Positions 29,515 to 41,700 of a stretch of 64,000 nucleotides of DNA are shown one piece after another. Below the pieces are notes generated by a model. That model ran no database searches. It worked only from the letters and a program-made list of their open reading frames with translations, and was not told the DNA's origin. The stretch covers positions 685,904,010-685,968,009 of the forward strand of contig NC_057803.1 of the NCBI RefSeq assembly GCF_018294505.1. The letters are read 5' to 3'. Origin of the DNA: Triticum aestivum. Its lineage: Eukaryota; Streptophyta; Magnoliopsida; Poales; Poaceae. Both the position numbers and the translations under genes were made by a program. The number at the start of each line of letters is the position of its first letter. Within the stretch, counting starts at the first letter, position 1.

Positions 29515-30371
29515 CCCATTAAATTTCAACCAAGCCCATGAGTGGCAGCCCATATAGTAATAATCAACCTGATTAGAATTTACGTCCGTTAATTTCAGCT
29601 AAGGCCCACTACTATCGATCTAGAGAGTCAGCCCATCTCTCATTTGTCGTCCATGGAAATTTTAATCTAATAAGAATTTGACAAAAAAATATACTCACGA
29701 TCATTATAAAAATGAAAATTACATAAACACACCCAAAAATACACATGTACGAGACAAAAAAAAGACGCAAAAGGGGTCTGGTCAGTCGAAGAAAATGTTG
29801 ACCGCCTTGAGGCATAAACATAACCTAATTTGCTGAGTTGGACCCGATATTACTCTTGAAATTACTCCCACAACGGCCAGTCGAAGAAAATGTTGACTGC
29901 CTTGGGGCGTGGATCAGCGAGCCCAACCCTATTCGCTCTCAGCAATAAATCCGCCATTGCTCCCCCACCTTTGAACTTCACCATCCTTTGTTGTACCCTA
30001 CCCTACCCTACCCTTCCCCAACCTCGCACCGCCTCTCTCTCTCTCTCTCTCTCTCTCACAGGCGAAGGGATGTGAAACTGGCTTCAATGCGGCACAATGG
30101 TCGAAGTAGTTTTCTTGGTCATCACGCCTACATTGAAGTGGTGCCACCCGGTTGACCGATCGCGTCGCTCTGGCTAGCATCTGACATAAAAGGCCGCTGT
30201 TGTGGACCGTCTTTGTTTGTGTATTCATTTGAGAAAAAAATTGGCATCTTATGAAAAAATAGCACTAATTAATCTAAGGATGTGACGGTACCGCGCAATT
30301 TTCTGCTTAAGTCCAGTAAGCATACGCATGCATCCACACGGAAGGTCCACTTGACGACGACCGGTATATAG
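29515..30371. other. Intergenic flank with a ~100-bp partial duplication and a (TC)n tract
   Basis: CAGTCGAAGAAAATGTTGAC with GCCTTG(A/G)GGC occurs near 29785 and again near 29877, separated by a GCTGAGTTGGACC MITE scrap. At 29998-30013 CCCTA units repeat, followed by (TC)n at 30033-30057. I see no gene. An antisense frame here only reads through the microsatellite. Confidence 0.5.
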
Positions 30372-30384
30372 GTAGACTGTGGAC

Positions 30385-30696
30385 TTTTTTTTAAACACAG
30401 TACAGACGCAAGCATTCATATACAAATGCATACACTCACCCCTATGAGCGTATACACGCACACCCTACCTCTATGAACATTTCTGAAAGACTGAGCCGAC
30501 ATATCATTTTGAAATTTACAAAGCCACCATAAACACCTCGTCGTCGATGAAAACATTTCCTTTCACCGAATGCGCATCGCCGAAAATCCTGAAATAAATT
30601 CATGAATAAATACAAGCATCAGGACTTGAATCCTGATGAAATGGGAATACTACGGTCTTTCTAACCATAGTCTCTCTAACCATAGGTTGGTTCCCC
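30385..30696 (-). mobile_element. Au-type SINE (tRNA-derived), 312 bp, with 13-bp TSD
   Basis: Read on the minus strand, the head begins GGGAACCAACCTATGGTTAG and carries a tRNA-like promoter: an A-box-like TGGTTAGAGAGA and a B-box-like GGATTCAAGTCC. The body contains the family-typical GCCGACATATCATTTTG and CGCATCGCCG segments (plus-strand reading). The tail is TTTAAAAAAAAGTCC. Imperfect 13-bp duplications flank it: GTAGACTGTGGAC at 30372-30384 and GTAGACCGTGGAC at 30697-30709. The assignment to Au is from memory of the consensus; the SINE structure and TSD are seen directly. It ends about 60 bp before the TATA box of the receptor kinase. Confidence 0.85.
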
Positions 30697-30759
30697 GTAG
30701 ACCGTGGACCTGCTACTGGCACTACTAGCTCTAAGTTAAATGCGCGTACCGGCGTACGT

Positions 30760-30768
30760 CTATATATA
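30760..30768 (+). promoter_or_regulatory. TATA box of the receptor kinase gene
   Basis: CTATATATA lies about 45 bp before the chosen start codon (30812). The upstream in-frame ATG at 30740 lies 5' of this box and so would not be in the mRNA if the box is used. That is why I place translation start at 30812. Confidence 0.6.
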
Positions 30769-30811
30769 CGTGCAAAGCAAAGCGAATCTTTCTCTTAACT
30801 TGTCGCCAGCC

Positions 30812-33800
30812 ATGTTTCTTCACATGGCAGGAACCATGGTGAGGTTGGTGCTGCTCTTCACGTTCTTGTGCCCCAGCTCCCATGCTGACCAGCTGGCGTC
30901 ACCACCTTCTTCTTCGGCTCCGGCGGCCACCGACGAGCTCGCGCTCCTCGCCTTCAAGTCCATGCTGCTGTCTGACGGTGGTTCGCCGGTACTGGCATCA
31001 TGGAACACGTCGAGCCACTTCTGCCGCTGGCCGGGCGTGGCATGCAGCCGCGAGAAGCAGGTCGTCGCGCTGCGCCTGGGCTCCTCCAACCTGTCCGGCC
31101 GCATCTCGCCGCACCTGGGCAACCTGTCCGCCCTCGCGGAGCTGGACCTCGGCGGCAACCGGCTCGCCGGTGAGATACCGCCGGAGCTCGGCCGTCTCAG
31201 CCGTCTCCGCTCCCTCGACCTGAGCGCCAACTCCCTCGGAGGAACCATCCCGGCGGTCGTCGCCGCAGGGTGCACCAACCTCACCTCGCTCGTCCTGGGC
31301 AGGAACAGCCTCCGAGGTACGATCCCCGCCCTCATCGGCACCGCCTTGAGAAAGCTCACCATGCTGGACCTCCACCGGAACAACCTCACGGGGCACATCC
31401 CTCCGTCGCTGGCGGAGCTGCGCTCCATGCAGGTCCTGTCTCTGTGCTACAACGACCTGTCCGGCGAGATCCCGGCCGCGCTGGGCAACCTCACCGGCCT
31501 CCAGGAGCTCTACCTCCATTACAACCGCCTCTCGGGAGCCATCCCTCCGTCTCTCGGGCAGCCGCGCAACATGTCGTACTTCAACGTGGAGTACAACCAG
31601 TTAATCGGGGCGATGCCCGCCTCCATTTGGAACCTCTCTTCTCTCGTCGTCTTCTCCGTCATGTACAACATGCTAAGCGGCGCCATGCCCCCCGGCGCGT
31701 TCGCCGCCATGCCCCGCCTCCACCAGATACTCATCAACAACAACCAGCTCCATGGCCCTTTCCCGGTGTCCATAGCAAATGCTTCCAACATTTCGCTGGT
31801 TCAGCTCGACGGCAACCTTTTCACCGGCATCGTTCCCAGCGACATCGGCAGGCTAGGGAATCTCAATTTTCTGCTTATCCAGAACAATCTGTTTGAAGCT
31901 AATGAGCCAAGAGATTGGGAGTTCATAACCCATCTGGCAAATTGCTCCCAGTTACAAGAGCTAGGATTGGCTGGTAATAAGTTTGGAGGTGTTCTTCCTG
32001 CTGGCTCACTCTCCAACCTATCCACTTCACTCTATGACCTCGAACTTGGGGCCAACAAGATCACAGGAAGCATTCCAGAGGATATTAGTAACCTCGTAAA
32101 CTTACGCAATCTCGACATGTCCCACAACTTCTTCACCGGAAGTCTCCCCTCTTCCTTGGGAAGGCTTCAAAATTTGGCCCGTCTCTATGTCATTGGAAAC
32201 AATTTGACCGGGCCGGTCCCGTCGACCATAGGAAATCTTACCGGACTATCTGATCTGCGGCTCGACATGAACGCGTTCAGTGGTAGAATACCAAGCACAC
32301 TCGGAAACCTGGCAAAGCTGTATTCACTAGGTCTTTCAGCAAATAGCTTCACTGGTCCAATACCCAGCACATTATTCAGCATCCAAACACTCTCCATAGT
32401 ACTTGATGTGTCACACAATGATCTAGAGGGACCGATACCACAAGAAATCGGGAATCTGAAAAATCTCGCGGAACTGCATTTAGAATCAAACAGATTATCT
32501 GGTGAAATTCCAGCCACCATTGGTGAATGTCGACTTCTACAGATTCTGTACCTGCAAAGCAATTCCTTGAGCGGTAGCATCCCATCAACCCTGAATCAAC
32601 TGATGGGTCTTGAAACCCTTGACATGTCAAGCAACAACTTGTCAGGCCAGATACCCAAGTTCCTTGGCAATATCAGCATGCTCCAGTATCTGAACCTGTC
32701 CCTTAACCGGTTTGTCGGAGACGTGCCGACTTTTGGTGTCTTCGCAAATGCTACCGCAATCTCAATCCAAGGCAGCGTTGAACTTTGTGGTGGTATACCT
32801 ACTCTGCATCTGCCTCCTTGTTCTTCTCAACTACCAAAGAGGAAGCATAAACATTTTGTGGTTCCTATTGTTCTCTCTCTCATTGCAACGCTTGTCGTGC
32901 TTGCAACGCTCTACAAGCTTGGCGTTTGGCACAAGAAAAACAGAACAAAACCCCCTTCATCCACATCCATGCAGAGCCACCCAATGATATCTTATTCGCA
33001 GCTGGTAAAGGCAACGGATGGTTTTTCGACAACCAACTTGTTGGGTTCTGGATCATTTGGGGTCGTGTACAAGGGAGGGTTAGATGGCCAAGAGGGTGAA
33101 AGAGAAAATATTGTTGCTGTGAAGGTATTGAAGCTTCAAACTCCCAGGGCACTCAGGAGTTTCGCCGCCGAATGCGAAGCGCTAAGAAACATGCGGCACC
33201 GGAATCTTGTCAAGATAGTTACGGTCTGCTCGAGCATCGATACTAGAGGGTGCGATTTCAAAGCGATTGTGTATGAGTTCATGCCCAATGGCACCCTAGA
33301 TGGGTGGCTACATCTTGAGACAAGTGAGCAAACAGAGCGGGAGCAGCTTGATGTGGCTTGTGCGCTGGACTATCTTCACTGCCATGGCCCCGCACCTGTT
33401 GTACACTGTGATGTTAAGTCAAGTAATGTGCTCCTGGATGCTGATATGGTGGCCCATGTGGGAGACTTTGGGCTTGCAAGGATTCTTGTTGAGGGAAACT
33501 CATCTCTCCAGCAGTCAACGAGCTCGATGGGACTTGCTGGAACAATTGGTTATGCAGCCCCAGGTTAGACTAACAATTTTTCATTTTCCATATTTATTTA
33601 CAAGCATAATTTTCTTGTTCCTTAGTGTTTGATATGCAGATGGAACTATTTCTGAACTTCCTATGATTTACTATTTGGTTGTGTCCATACCATCAATACT
33701 TAATTACTATCTATGCACTTTGTAATTAAGATGTCTGATTATTTTCCACGTCCAATATATGCAACAGAATATGGGGCTGGAAACATGGTGTCAACAAACG

Positions 33801-34135
33801 GAGACATTTACAGTTACGGGATTCTTGTTCTAGAAACTGTAACTGGGAAGAGGCCCACAGACACTATATTCAGACAAGGGCTGAGGCTCCGTGAATACGT
33901 TGAGAAAGCTCTGGGTCATAGCATGATGGATGTTATCGACAAGCGGCTCGAAGATGAGCTCCGGACCGCGGATGATTTTTCAAGGAAGAAAAAGATGGAC
34001 TGTCTGACATCGCTGCTCAGGCTGGGAATGTGGTGCTGTGATGAAACACCGTCCAGCAGAATGCTAACTGGAGACATCGTCAGGCAATTGGAGGCCATCA
34101 AAGAATCCCTTTCACAGACAACACACAACTTGTGA
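30812..34135 (+). CDS. LRR receptor-like kinase, subfamily XII (Xa21/FLS2-like), two exons
   Basis: Exons are 30812-33563 and 33768-34135 (GT-AG intron inside the Glu codon of the APE motif), giving 1,039 residues. The order is signal peptide (about 1-25), LRR N-cap starting [10 protein letters not shown] (about 41), some twenty extracellular LxxLxxNxLxGxIP repeats with many N-glycosylation sites, one membrane span (about 680-702), and a Ser/Thr kinase with glycine loop [12 protein letters not shown] (about 745), Lys771, HCD loop (865-867) and DFG (885-887). Cys before the catalytic Asp makes it a non-RD kinase, the class typical of pattern-recognition immune receptors. Oddity: between residues 845 and 846 (EREQ then [11 protein letters not shown]) about a dozen residues usual in the family before helix E are absent, in frame. 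The mRNA may be normal while kinase activity is impaired. Alternative starts are Met codons at 30824 and 30836. Confidence 0.9.
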
Positions 34136-34191
34136 TCGATACAGCAGGCAAATCATAACAGTTTTCTTTTCTTCAGAGACCAACATATATA

Positions 34192-34496
34192 GACCTTCTT
34201 TGGTTCATAGGATTGAAAAATCATAGGAATAGGAAAGTCGTAGGAAATGAGATGACATGCATCTCAAATCCTATGCATAGGAATAGAAAAGGAGATGCCC
34301 TTTGATTCACACCATAGGATTTTTTCCATTGAGTCTAGGCTAATGTTTATTTTCCTATGAAATGTGGAGGATAGGAAGAATTCCTTCATAGGAATAGGAT
34401 TTCATTCCTACAAACCAAAGAGCTCTGAAGAAATTTTTCCTATAGAAATCCTATCTTATGAAAATCCTACAAAATTCCTCCAAACCAAAGGAGGCC
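34192..34496. mobile_element. MITE, ~305 bp, probably Harbinger-like
   Basis: Imperfect terminal inverted repeats: the left end is GACCTTCTTTGGTTCATAGG and the right end, reversed, reads GGCCTCCTTTGGTTTGGAGG. Internal sequence repeats ATAGGAATAGGA and ATCCTA blocks on both arms. ATA lies directly outside both ends (34189-34191, 34497-34499), a possible 3-bp target duplication. It sits 56 bp after the kinase stop codon and so may be in its 3' UTR. Confidence 0.75.
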
Positions 34497-34738
34497 ATAA
34501 CCTGTGCTAAATTTGAAGTGGCAGTATTGATAGTATGTAAAGCTACAGCTGTGTTACTGAGAGCTTGGTGCTTGTATGATATTCCATCTGAACTCTTATC
34601 ACTTGTCGGAGTTGCATCAAAGCTGCAGGAAATTAAAGACAGGGTAGCAACTTCAAGCATGTTATAGACCCTAGCAACGGGCAATGCTGTAAGAGATTCC
34701 CTTGTATTCCCATCTTGGTATGCTGAAGCAAAAACAAC

Positions 34739-34877
34739 TGTGCATCAGCAGCACAAGGTGTAAGCCATCATCTTATATATAGTAAAGACAGAAGAAACAA
34801 CCCTAGTTGTGCATCAGCAGCACAAAGTGTAAGACATCATCTTATATATAGTTAAAGACAGAAGAAACAACCCTAGT
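34739..34877. repeat. 69-bp tandem repeat, two copies
   Basis: A unit beginning TGTGCATCAGCAGCACAA and ending ACAACCCTAGTT occurs at 34739 and 34808, nearly identical, including CATCATCTTATATATAGT. It lies between the receptor kinase and the tRNA gene. Its function is unknown; each copy contains a TATATATA. Confidence 0.85.
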
Positions 34878-34895
34878 TTTGCTTGACTGGCGAAC

Positions 34896-34900
34896 AAAAA
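34896..34900 (-). terminator. RNA polymerase III terminator of tRNA-Gly
   Basis: AAAAA on the plus strand is TTTTT on the tRNA strand, starting two bases after the discriminator base. A T run at this distance is the normal Pol III stop. Confidence 0.75.
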
Positions 34901-34901
34901 G

Positions 34902-34972
34902 TGCACCAGCCGGGAATCGAACCCGGGTCTGTACCGTGGCAGGGTACTATTCTACCACTAGACCACTGGTGC
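34902..34972 (-). tRNA. tRNA-Gly (anticodon GCC)
   Basis: On the minus strand the 71-nt gene begins GCACCAGTGGTCTAGTGGTA and ends in GGTTCGATTCCCGGCTGGTGC plus the discriminator A. The acceptor stem GCACCAG pairs with CTGGTGC. The anticodon loop reads CTGCCAC (anticodon GCC), and GGTTCGATTCC is the T arm and B box. There is no intron. All stems pair, so it looks functional. The 3' CCA is not encoded, as expected in eukaryotes. Confidence 0.95.
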
Positions 34973-35189
34973 TTCATGTTAAATTGTTTAAGGAGTTCGA
35001 TATTAGCAAGCCTCTAATTTTAATTTTTAGTTCAATCTGCTGTTTTTTTTGCGAGATAATCTGCTGGTTTTATTGATTTATAATTATGGGAATATAATCT
35101 GCTGGTCATGTTTGTCTACCTTGAACTACGGAAGCTGCAAATCAAGCTAGGTTGGGCGAGCCTCCGATGTCTGCTGGCAAGCCGGAGCA

Positions 35190-35940
35190 AATATGGGACG
35201 AAGCTATCGAGGGATGGAGACCGGATGCATGCGTGGTGTCCCCGTACGCACGTGGGATCAGCATGTATTTAGAAGAATGTTAATTCTGCAATTAAAAATT
35301 ATTGAATGGGTATACAAAAATGTTTGCCATGTATATGAAAAATGTACACCGCATGTAAAAAGTAGACATGAAAAACACATATTTAAGAAAAATCATGTAT
35401 TTGAAAAATGCTATCCGTATATAAAAACAATGTTTCAAATGTGTACATAAAATTTTATAGTGTGTATGAAAAATAGGAATATAGAAAACATATGCATGAT
35501 AAAATATTAATCATATGTTTAAAAATGTTAAACATGTGTAAAAGAAGTGTTCCTTATGCATACAAAAATGTATAATTTATATTAAAAAGTAGACATCAAA
35601 ACCATATGTTAGACAAAAATGTTGATCGCATGTTTAAAAAAAGTAAAACATGTACACAAACTATGTTTCAGATGTATATGAAAAATGCTTGATGTATTTA
35701 TAAAATGTAAATGCATATAAAAAAGTGGTCCTGATGTATACAAAAAAATATAAAATGTTTATTTCCATTAAAGTAATGTTCACCGTGTTTTTATAACAAT
35801 GCTGCCTATGTATTCAAAAAACTCTTTGAAACATGTATTTAAGAAAAAAATATACATCGTGTATTTAAAAATGTTCAACGTGTATCAACAAATGTTTCAC
35901 ATGCAAACTAAAAATGTACATTGTGTACTGAAAAATGTAG
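35190..35940. repeat. Degenerate AT-rich array of AAAAATGT/GTAT motifs
   Basis: Variants of 'ACATGTAT(T/A)AAAAATGT' repeat at roughly 20-40 bp spacing with poor conservation. This texture is common inside Triticeae CACTA elements and old intergenic DNA. There is no gene. Confidence 0.5.
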
Positions 35941-36994
35941 ACATATGTTGAACAAATAAGTACCAATGAAACCCGACAAAGAAATGAAGAAAACCAATGA
36001 AAAGCGAGAAAAAAACAAATTAGTCCGAGAAAGGAAAAAGGAAACCAAAGAAACCGAATGAAAAAGGAAGGAAACAGTGATAGCCGAGAAACAAAAACAA
36101 AAACAAAAGAGAAATAAAAAACCTAAGAAAAAAAATGAAAACTGAGAAAGAAATAAGGGGTCCGAAGAAAATTGTAGGAAAAATGGGGAAAACAAGTAAA
36201 AACCAAGAAAGAAACAAAACAGGTGAAAAAACAAAAAGAAAACAAAAGGCTGAAGAAAATCATTTAGAAATAAAGAAAATTGAAGTAAAAACAAAAGAAA
36301 AATACCCGAAGGAAACCAAAACCAATAGCTAGCGCCCGAATGAACAATACCGACCAAGCGAGCCACAACGACCGAAGCACGATACTGATCAAGCCCATTA
36401 ACCCGGACGCTGTTGAGGGGGTGGAGGGGAGGGGGGAGTTAACATCTTGCTATAAGTGAGCTATAGTTCTCATGTGATGGATGTGTCTATCCATCACAAC
36501 ACTCAAGTGTAAATGGAAATGAGAAGAACAATACTAAAGTTACCTCTTATCAAAATTGAGAATGTATCGAATATCACTCAATATGAAAGCAAATAGAGTG
36601 AATTTGGTACCTGATCTTATCACTCACACCTACAAAAAAACTAAAAAAAACTGTCCTAACTATTTCCTCTTTCTTTAGTCTAAGAAGCAAATCCTCCATT
36701 TCCCTGCCTTGTGACCAAACGAAGGTGGCTCCGTGAGGATAAGTTGCACAAAATTAAGCAAGTGTTAGTGGAGATATCAAAACTGTTGAAAAAGATGCAC
36801 AAATTTGAAATGTGATGCAAATAGATCAATAGGTAGCTTTGAAACAAAACACACACAAACAAACAGATAGATAGGGTCATACAATCAAGAAGTGAGCAAA
36901 TATGATTGATTGAGGCCAAGAGTGTTGCACAATGCAAGAGAGACACTAGCTTGATTGCTTTAGTGGGCGAGATACAAACTTGTGCACCAACCTA
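35941..36994. repeat. Purine-rich spacer and first copy of a tandem duplication
   Basis: From 36119 this matches the stretch starting at 45743 (AAATTGTAGGAA, AACAAAACAGGTGAAAA, CATTTAGAAATA and more). Copy 1 continues on the other side of the Copia element to about 45742. It contains about 300 bp (roughly 36440-36743) and a 29-bp piece near 36946 that copy 2 lacks. The long Lys-rich frame here comes from the A/G composition. Confidence 0.75.
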
Positions 36995-38705
36995 TGTTGG
37001 ATTTCGTAGTAATTTCAAAAAATTTCCTACGCACACGCAAGATCATGGTGATGCATAGCAACGAGAGGGGAGAGTGTGATCTACGTACCCTTGTAGATCG
37101 ACAACGGAAGCGTTTGGTTGATGTAGTCGTACGTCTCCACGGCCCGACCAATCAAGCACCGAAACTACGGCACCTCCGAGTTCTAGCACACGTTCAGCTC
37201 GATGACGATCCCCGGACTCCGATCCAGCAAAGTGTCGGGGAAGAGTTCCGTCAGCACGACGGCGTGGTGACAATCTTGATGCACTACCGTCGCAGGGCTT
37301 CGCCTAAGCACCGCTACAATATTATTGAGGACTATGGTGGAAGGGGGCACCGCACACGGCTAAGAATATGATCACGTGGATCAACTTTTGTGTCTAGGGG
37401 TCCCCCCTGCTCCCGTATATAAAGGAGCAAGGGGAGGAGGCCGGCCGGCCCTATAGGCGCGCCAAGGAGGAGTCCTCCTCCTAGTAGGAGTAGGACTCCT
37501 ACTAGGAGGGGGAAGGAAGTGGGGAGGGAGAGGGAAAGGGGGGCGCCGCCCCCCCTCTCCTAGTCCAATTCGGACCAGGGGGGCAGGAGGCGCGCGGCCC
37601 ACCTTTGGCTGCCCCTCTCTCTTTCCACTAAGGCCCATATGGCCCATTACTTCTCCCGGGGGGTTCCGGTAACCCTCCGGCTCTCCGGTTTTCTCCGAAA
37701 TCACCCGGAACACTTCCGGTGTCCGAATATAGCCGTCCAATATATCAATCTTTATGTCTCGGCCATTTCGAGACTCCTCGTCATGTCCGTGATCACATCC
37801 GGGACTCCGAACTAACTTCGGTACATCAAAACTCATAAACTCATAATATAACTGTCATCGAAACCTTAAGCGTGCGGACCCTACGAGTTCGAGAACAATG
37901 TAGACATGACCGAGACACGTCTCCGGTCAATAACCAATTGCGGAACCTGGATGCTCATATTGGCTCCTACATATTCTACAAAGATCTTTATCGGTCAGAC
38001 CGCATAACAACATACGTTGTTCCCTTTGTCATCGGTATGTTACTTGCCCGAGATTCGATCGTCGGTATCTCAATACCTAGTTCAATCTCGTTACCGGCAA
38101 GTCTCTTTACTCGTTCGGTAATACATCATCTTGCAACTAACTCATTAGTTGCAATGCTTGCAAGGCTTATGTGATGTGCATTACCGAGAGGGCCCAGAGA
38201 TACCTCTCCGACAATCGGAGTGACAAATCCTAATCTCGAAATACGCGAACCCAACATGTACCTTTGGAGACACCTGTAGAGCACCTTTATAATCACCCAT
38301 TTACGTTGTGACGTTTGGTAGCACACAAAGTGTTCCTCCGGCAAAGGGGAGTTGCATAATCTCATAGTCATAGGAACATGTATAAGTCATGAAGAAAGCA
38401 ATAGCAACATACTAAACGATCGGGTGCTAAGCTAATGGAATGGGTCATGTCAATCAGATCATTCACCTAATGATGTGATCCCGTTAATCAAATAACAACT
38501 CTTTGTTCATGGTTAGGAAACATAACCATCTTTGATTAACGAGCTAGTCAAGTAGAGGCATACTAGTGACACTCTGTTTGTCTATGTATTCACACATGTA
38601 TTATGTTTCCAGTTAATACAATTCTAGCATGAATAATAAACATTTATCATGATATAAGGAAATAAACAATAACTTTATTATTGCCTCTAGGGCATATTTC
38701 CTTCA
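36995..38705 (-). repeat. 3' LTR of Copia element B (1,711 bp)
   Basis: Starts TGTTGGATTTCG on the plus strand and ends GGCATATTTCCTTCA. It contains a strong imperfect palindrome of AGGAGTCC / TAGTAGGAG units around 37465-37510, present in both LTRs. A TATATAAAGGAGC element lies near 37416 on the plus strand. Confidence 0.9.
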
Positions 38706-38738
38706 GTCTCCCACTTGCACTGGAGTCAATAATCTAGA

Positions 38739-41700
38739 TTACACAATAATGATTCTAACACCCATGGAGCTTTGGTGTTGATCATGTTTTGCTCGTGGAA
38801 GAGGCTTAGTCAATGGGTCTGCAACATTCAGATCCGTATGTATCTTGCAAATCTCTATGTCTCCCACCTGGACTAGATCCCGGATGGAATTGAAGCGTCT
38901 CTTGATGTGCTTGATTCTCTTGTGAAATCTGGATTCCTTTGCCAAGGCAATTGCACCGGTATTTTTACAAAAGATTTTCATTGGATCCGATGCACTAGGT
39001 ATGACACCTAGATCGGATATGAACTCCTTCATCCAGACTCCTTCATTTGCTGCTTCCGAAGCAGCTATGTACTCCGCTTCACATGTAGATCCCGCTACAA
39101 TGCTTTGTTTAGAACTGCACCAACTAACAGCTCCACCGTTTAATGTAAACACGTATCCGGTTTGCGATTTAGAATCGTCCGGACCAGTGTCAAAGCTTGC
39201 ATCAACGTAACCTTTTACGATGAGATCTTTGTCACCTCCATATATGAGAAACATATCCTTAGTCCTTTTCAGGTATTTCAGGATGTTCTTGACCGCTGTC
39301 CAGTGATCCACTCCTGGATCACTTTGGTACCTCCCTGCTAGGCTTATAGCAAGGCACACATCAGGTCTGGTACACAGCATTGCATACATGATAGAGCCTA
39401 TGACTGAAGCATAGGGAACATCTTTCATTTTCTCTCTATCTTCTGCAGTGGTCGGGCATTGAGTCTTACTCAACTTCACACCTTGTAACACAGGCAAGAA
39501 CCCTTTCTTTGCTTGATCCATTTTGAACTTCTTCAAAACTTTGTCAAGGTATGTGCTTTGTGAAAGTCCAATTAAGCGTTTTGATCTATCTCTATAGATC
39601 TTAATACCTAATATGTAAGCAGCTTCACCGAGGTCTTTCATTGAAAAACTCTTATTCAAGTATCCCTTTATGCTATCCAGAAATTCTATATCATTTCTAA
39701 TTAGTAATATGTCATCCACATATAATATCAGAAATGTTACAGAGCTCCCACTCACTTTCTTATAAATACAGGCTTCTCCAAAAGTCTGTATAAAACCAAA
39801 TGCTTTGATCACACTATCAAAGTGTTTATTCCAACTCCGAGAGGCTTGCACCAGTCTATAAATGGATCGCTGGAGCTTGCACACTTTGTTAGCTCCCTTT
39901 GGATCGACAAAACCTTCTGGTTGCATCATATACAACTCTTCTTCCAGAAATCCATTCAGGAATGCAGTTTTGACATCCATCTGCCAAATTTCATAATCAT
40001 AAAATGCGGCAATTGCTAACATGATTCGGACAGACTTAAGCATCGCTACAGGTGAGAAGGTCTCATCGTAGTCAATCCCTTGAACTTGCCGAAAACCTTT
40101 TGCGACAAGTCGAGCTTTGTAGACAGTAATATTACCGTCAGCGTTAGTATTTTTCTTGAAGATCCATTTATTCTCAGTTGCTTGCCGATCATCGGGCAAG
40201 TCAACCAAAGTCCATACTTTGTTCTCATACATGGATCCCATCTCAGATTTCATGGCTTCAAGCCATTTTGCGGAATTTGGGCTCACCATCGCTTCTTCAT
40301 AGTTCGTAGGTTCATCATGATCTAGTAGCATGACTTCTAGAACAGGATTACCGTACCACTCTGGTGCGGATCTCACTCTGGTTGATCTACGAGGTTTAGT
40401 AGTATCTTGTCCTGAAGTTTCATGATTATCATCATTAGCTTCCTCACTAACTGGTGTAGGTGTCACTGAAACAGTTTTCTGTGATGCACTACTTTTCAAT
40501 AAGGGAGCAGGTACAGTTACCTCGTCAAGTTCTACTTTCCTCCCACTCACTTCTTTCGAGAGAAACTCCTTCTTCAGAAAGTTTCCGAATTTAGCAACAA
40601 AAGTCTTGCCTTCGGATCTGTGATAGAAGGTGTATCCAATAGTTTCCTTTGGATATCCTATGAAGACACATTTCTCCGATTTGGGTTCGAGCTTATCAGG
40701 TTGAAGATTTTTCACATAAGCATCTCAGCCCCAAACTTTCAGAAACGACAACTTTGGTTTCTTGCCAAACCACAGTTCATAAGGCGTCGTCTCAACGGAT
40801 TTTGATGGTGCCCTATTTAACGTGAATGCGGCCGTCTCTAGAGCGTATCCCCAAAACGATAGCGGTAAATCAGTAAGAGACATCATAGATCGCACCATAT
40901 CTAGTAAAGTACGATTACGACGTTCGGACACACCATTACGCTGTGGTGTTTCGGGTGGCGTGAGTTGCGAAACTATTCCATAATTTTTCAAATGTACACC
41001 AAACTCGTAACTCAAATATTCTCCTCCACGATCAGATCATAGAAACTTTATTTTCTTGTTACGATGATTTTCAACTTTACTCTGAAATTCTTTGAACTTT
41101 TCAAACGTTCCAGACTTATGTTTCATTAAGTAGATATACCCATATCTACTTAAGTCATCTGTGAAGGTGAGAAAATAACAATATCCGCCACGAGCCTCAA
41201 TATTCATCGGACCACATACATCTGTATGTATGATTTCTAACAAATCTGTTGCTCTCTCTATAGTACCGGAGAACGGTGTTTTAGTCATCTTGCCCATGAG
41301 GCACGGTTCGCAAGTACCAAGTGATTCATAATCAAGTGGTTCCAAAAGTCCATCAGTATGGAGTTTCTTCATGCGCTTTACACCGATATGACCTAAACGG
41401 CAGTGCCACAAATAAGTTGCACTATCATTATCAACTCTACATCTTTTGGTTTCAACACTATGAATATGTGTGTTACTACTATCGAGATTCAATAAAAATA
41501 GACCACTCTTTAAGGGTGCATGGCCATAAAAGATATTACTCATATAAATAGAACAACCATTATTCTCAGATTTAAATAAATAATCGTCTCACATCAAACA
41601 AGATCCAGATATAATGTTCATGCTTAACGCTAGCACCAAATAACAATTATTTAGGTCTAATATTAATCCCGAAGGTAGATGTAGAGGTAGCGTGCCGACT

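Noticed and set aside
18700..29880. Shared GCTGAGTTGG / ACTCCCAC sequence near 18715 and 29835, considered as a flanking duplication of the Copia cluster.
   Set aside because: The match is short and belongs to a common MITE family; it is far longer than an LTR-element TSD and is not positioned at the element ends.
30820..31900. Long antisense and alternate-frame ORFs across the receptor kinase (up to 208 codons).
   Set aside because: They mirror the periodic GC-rich LRR codons of the real gene and have no recognisable protein features.
36020..36366. Phe/Leu-rich minus-strand ORF (152 codons) that looks like a membrane protein.
   Set aside because: It is the complement of an A/G-rich low-complexity tract; the hydrophobic composition is automatic.
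37460..37515. Strong palindrome in the Angela-type LTR, considered as a separate MITE.
   Set aside because: It is present at the same place in both LTRs, so it is part of the LTR sequence.
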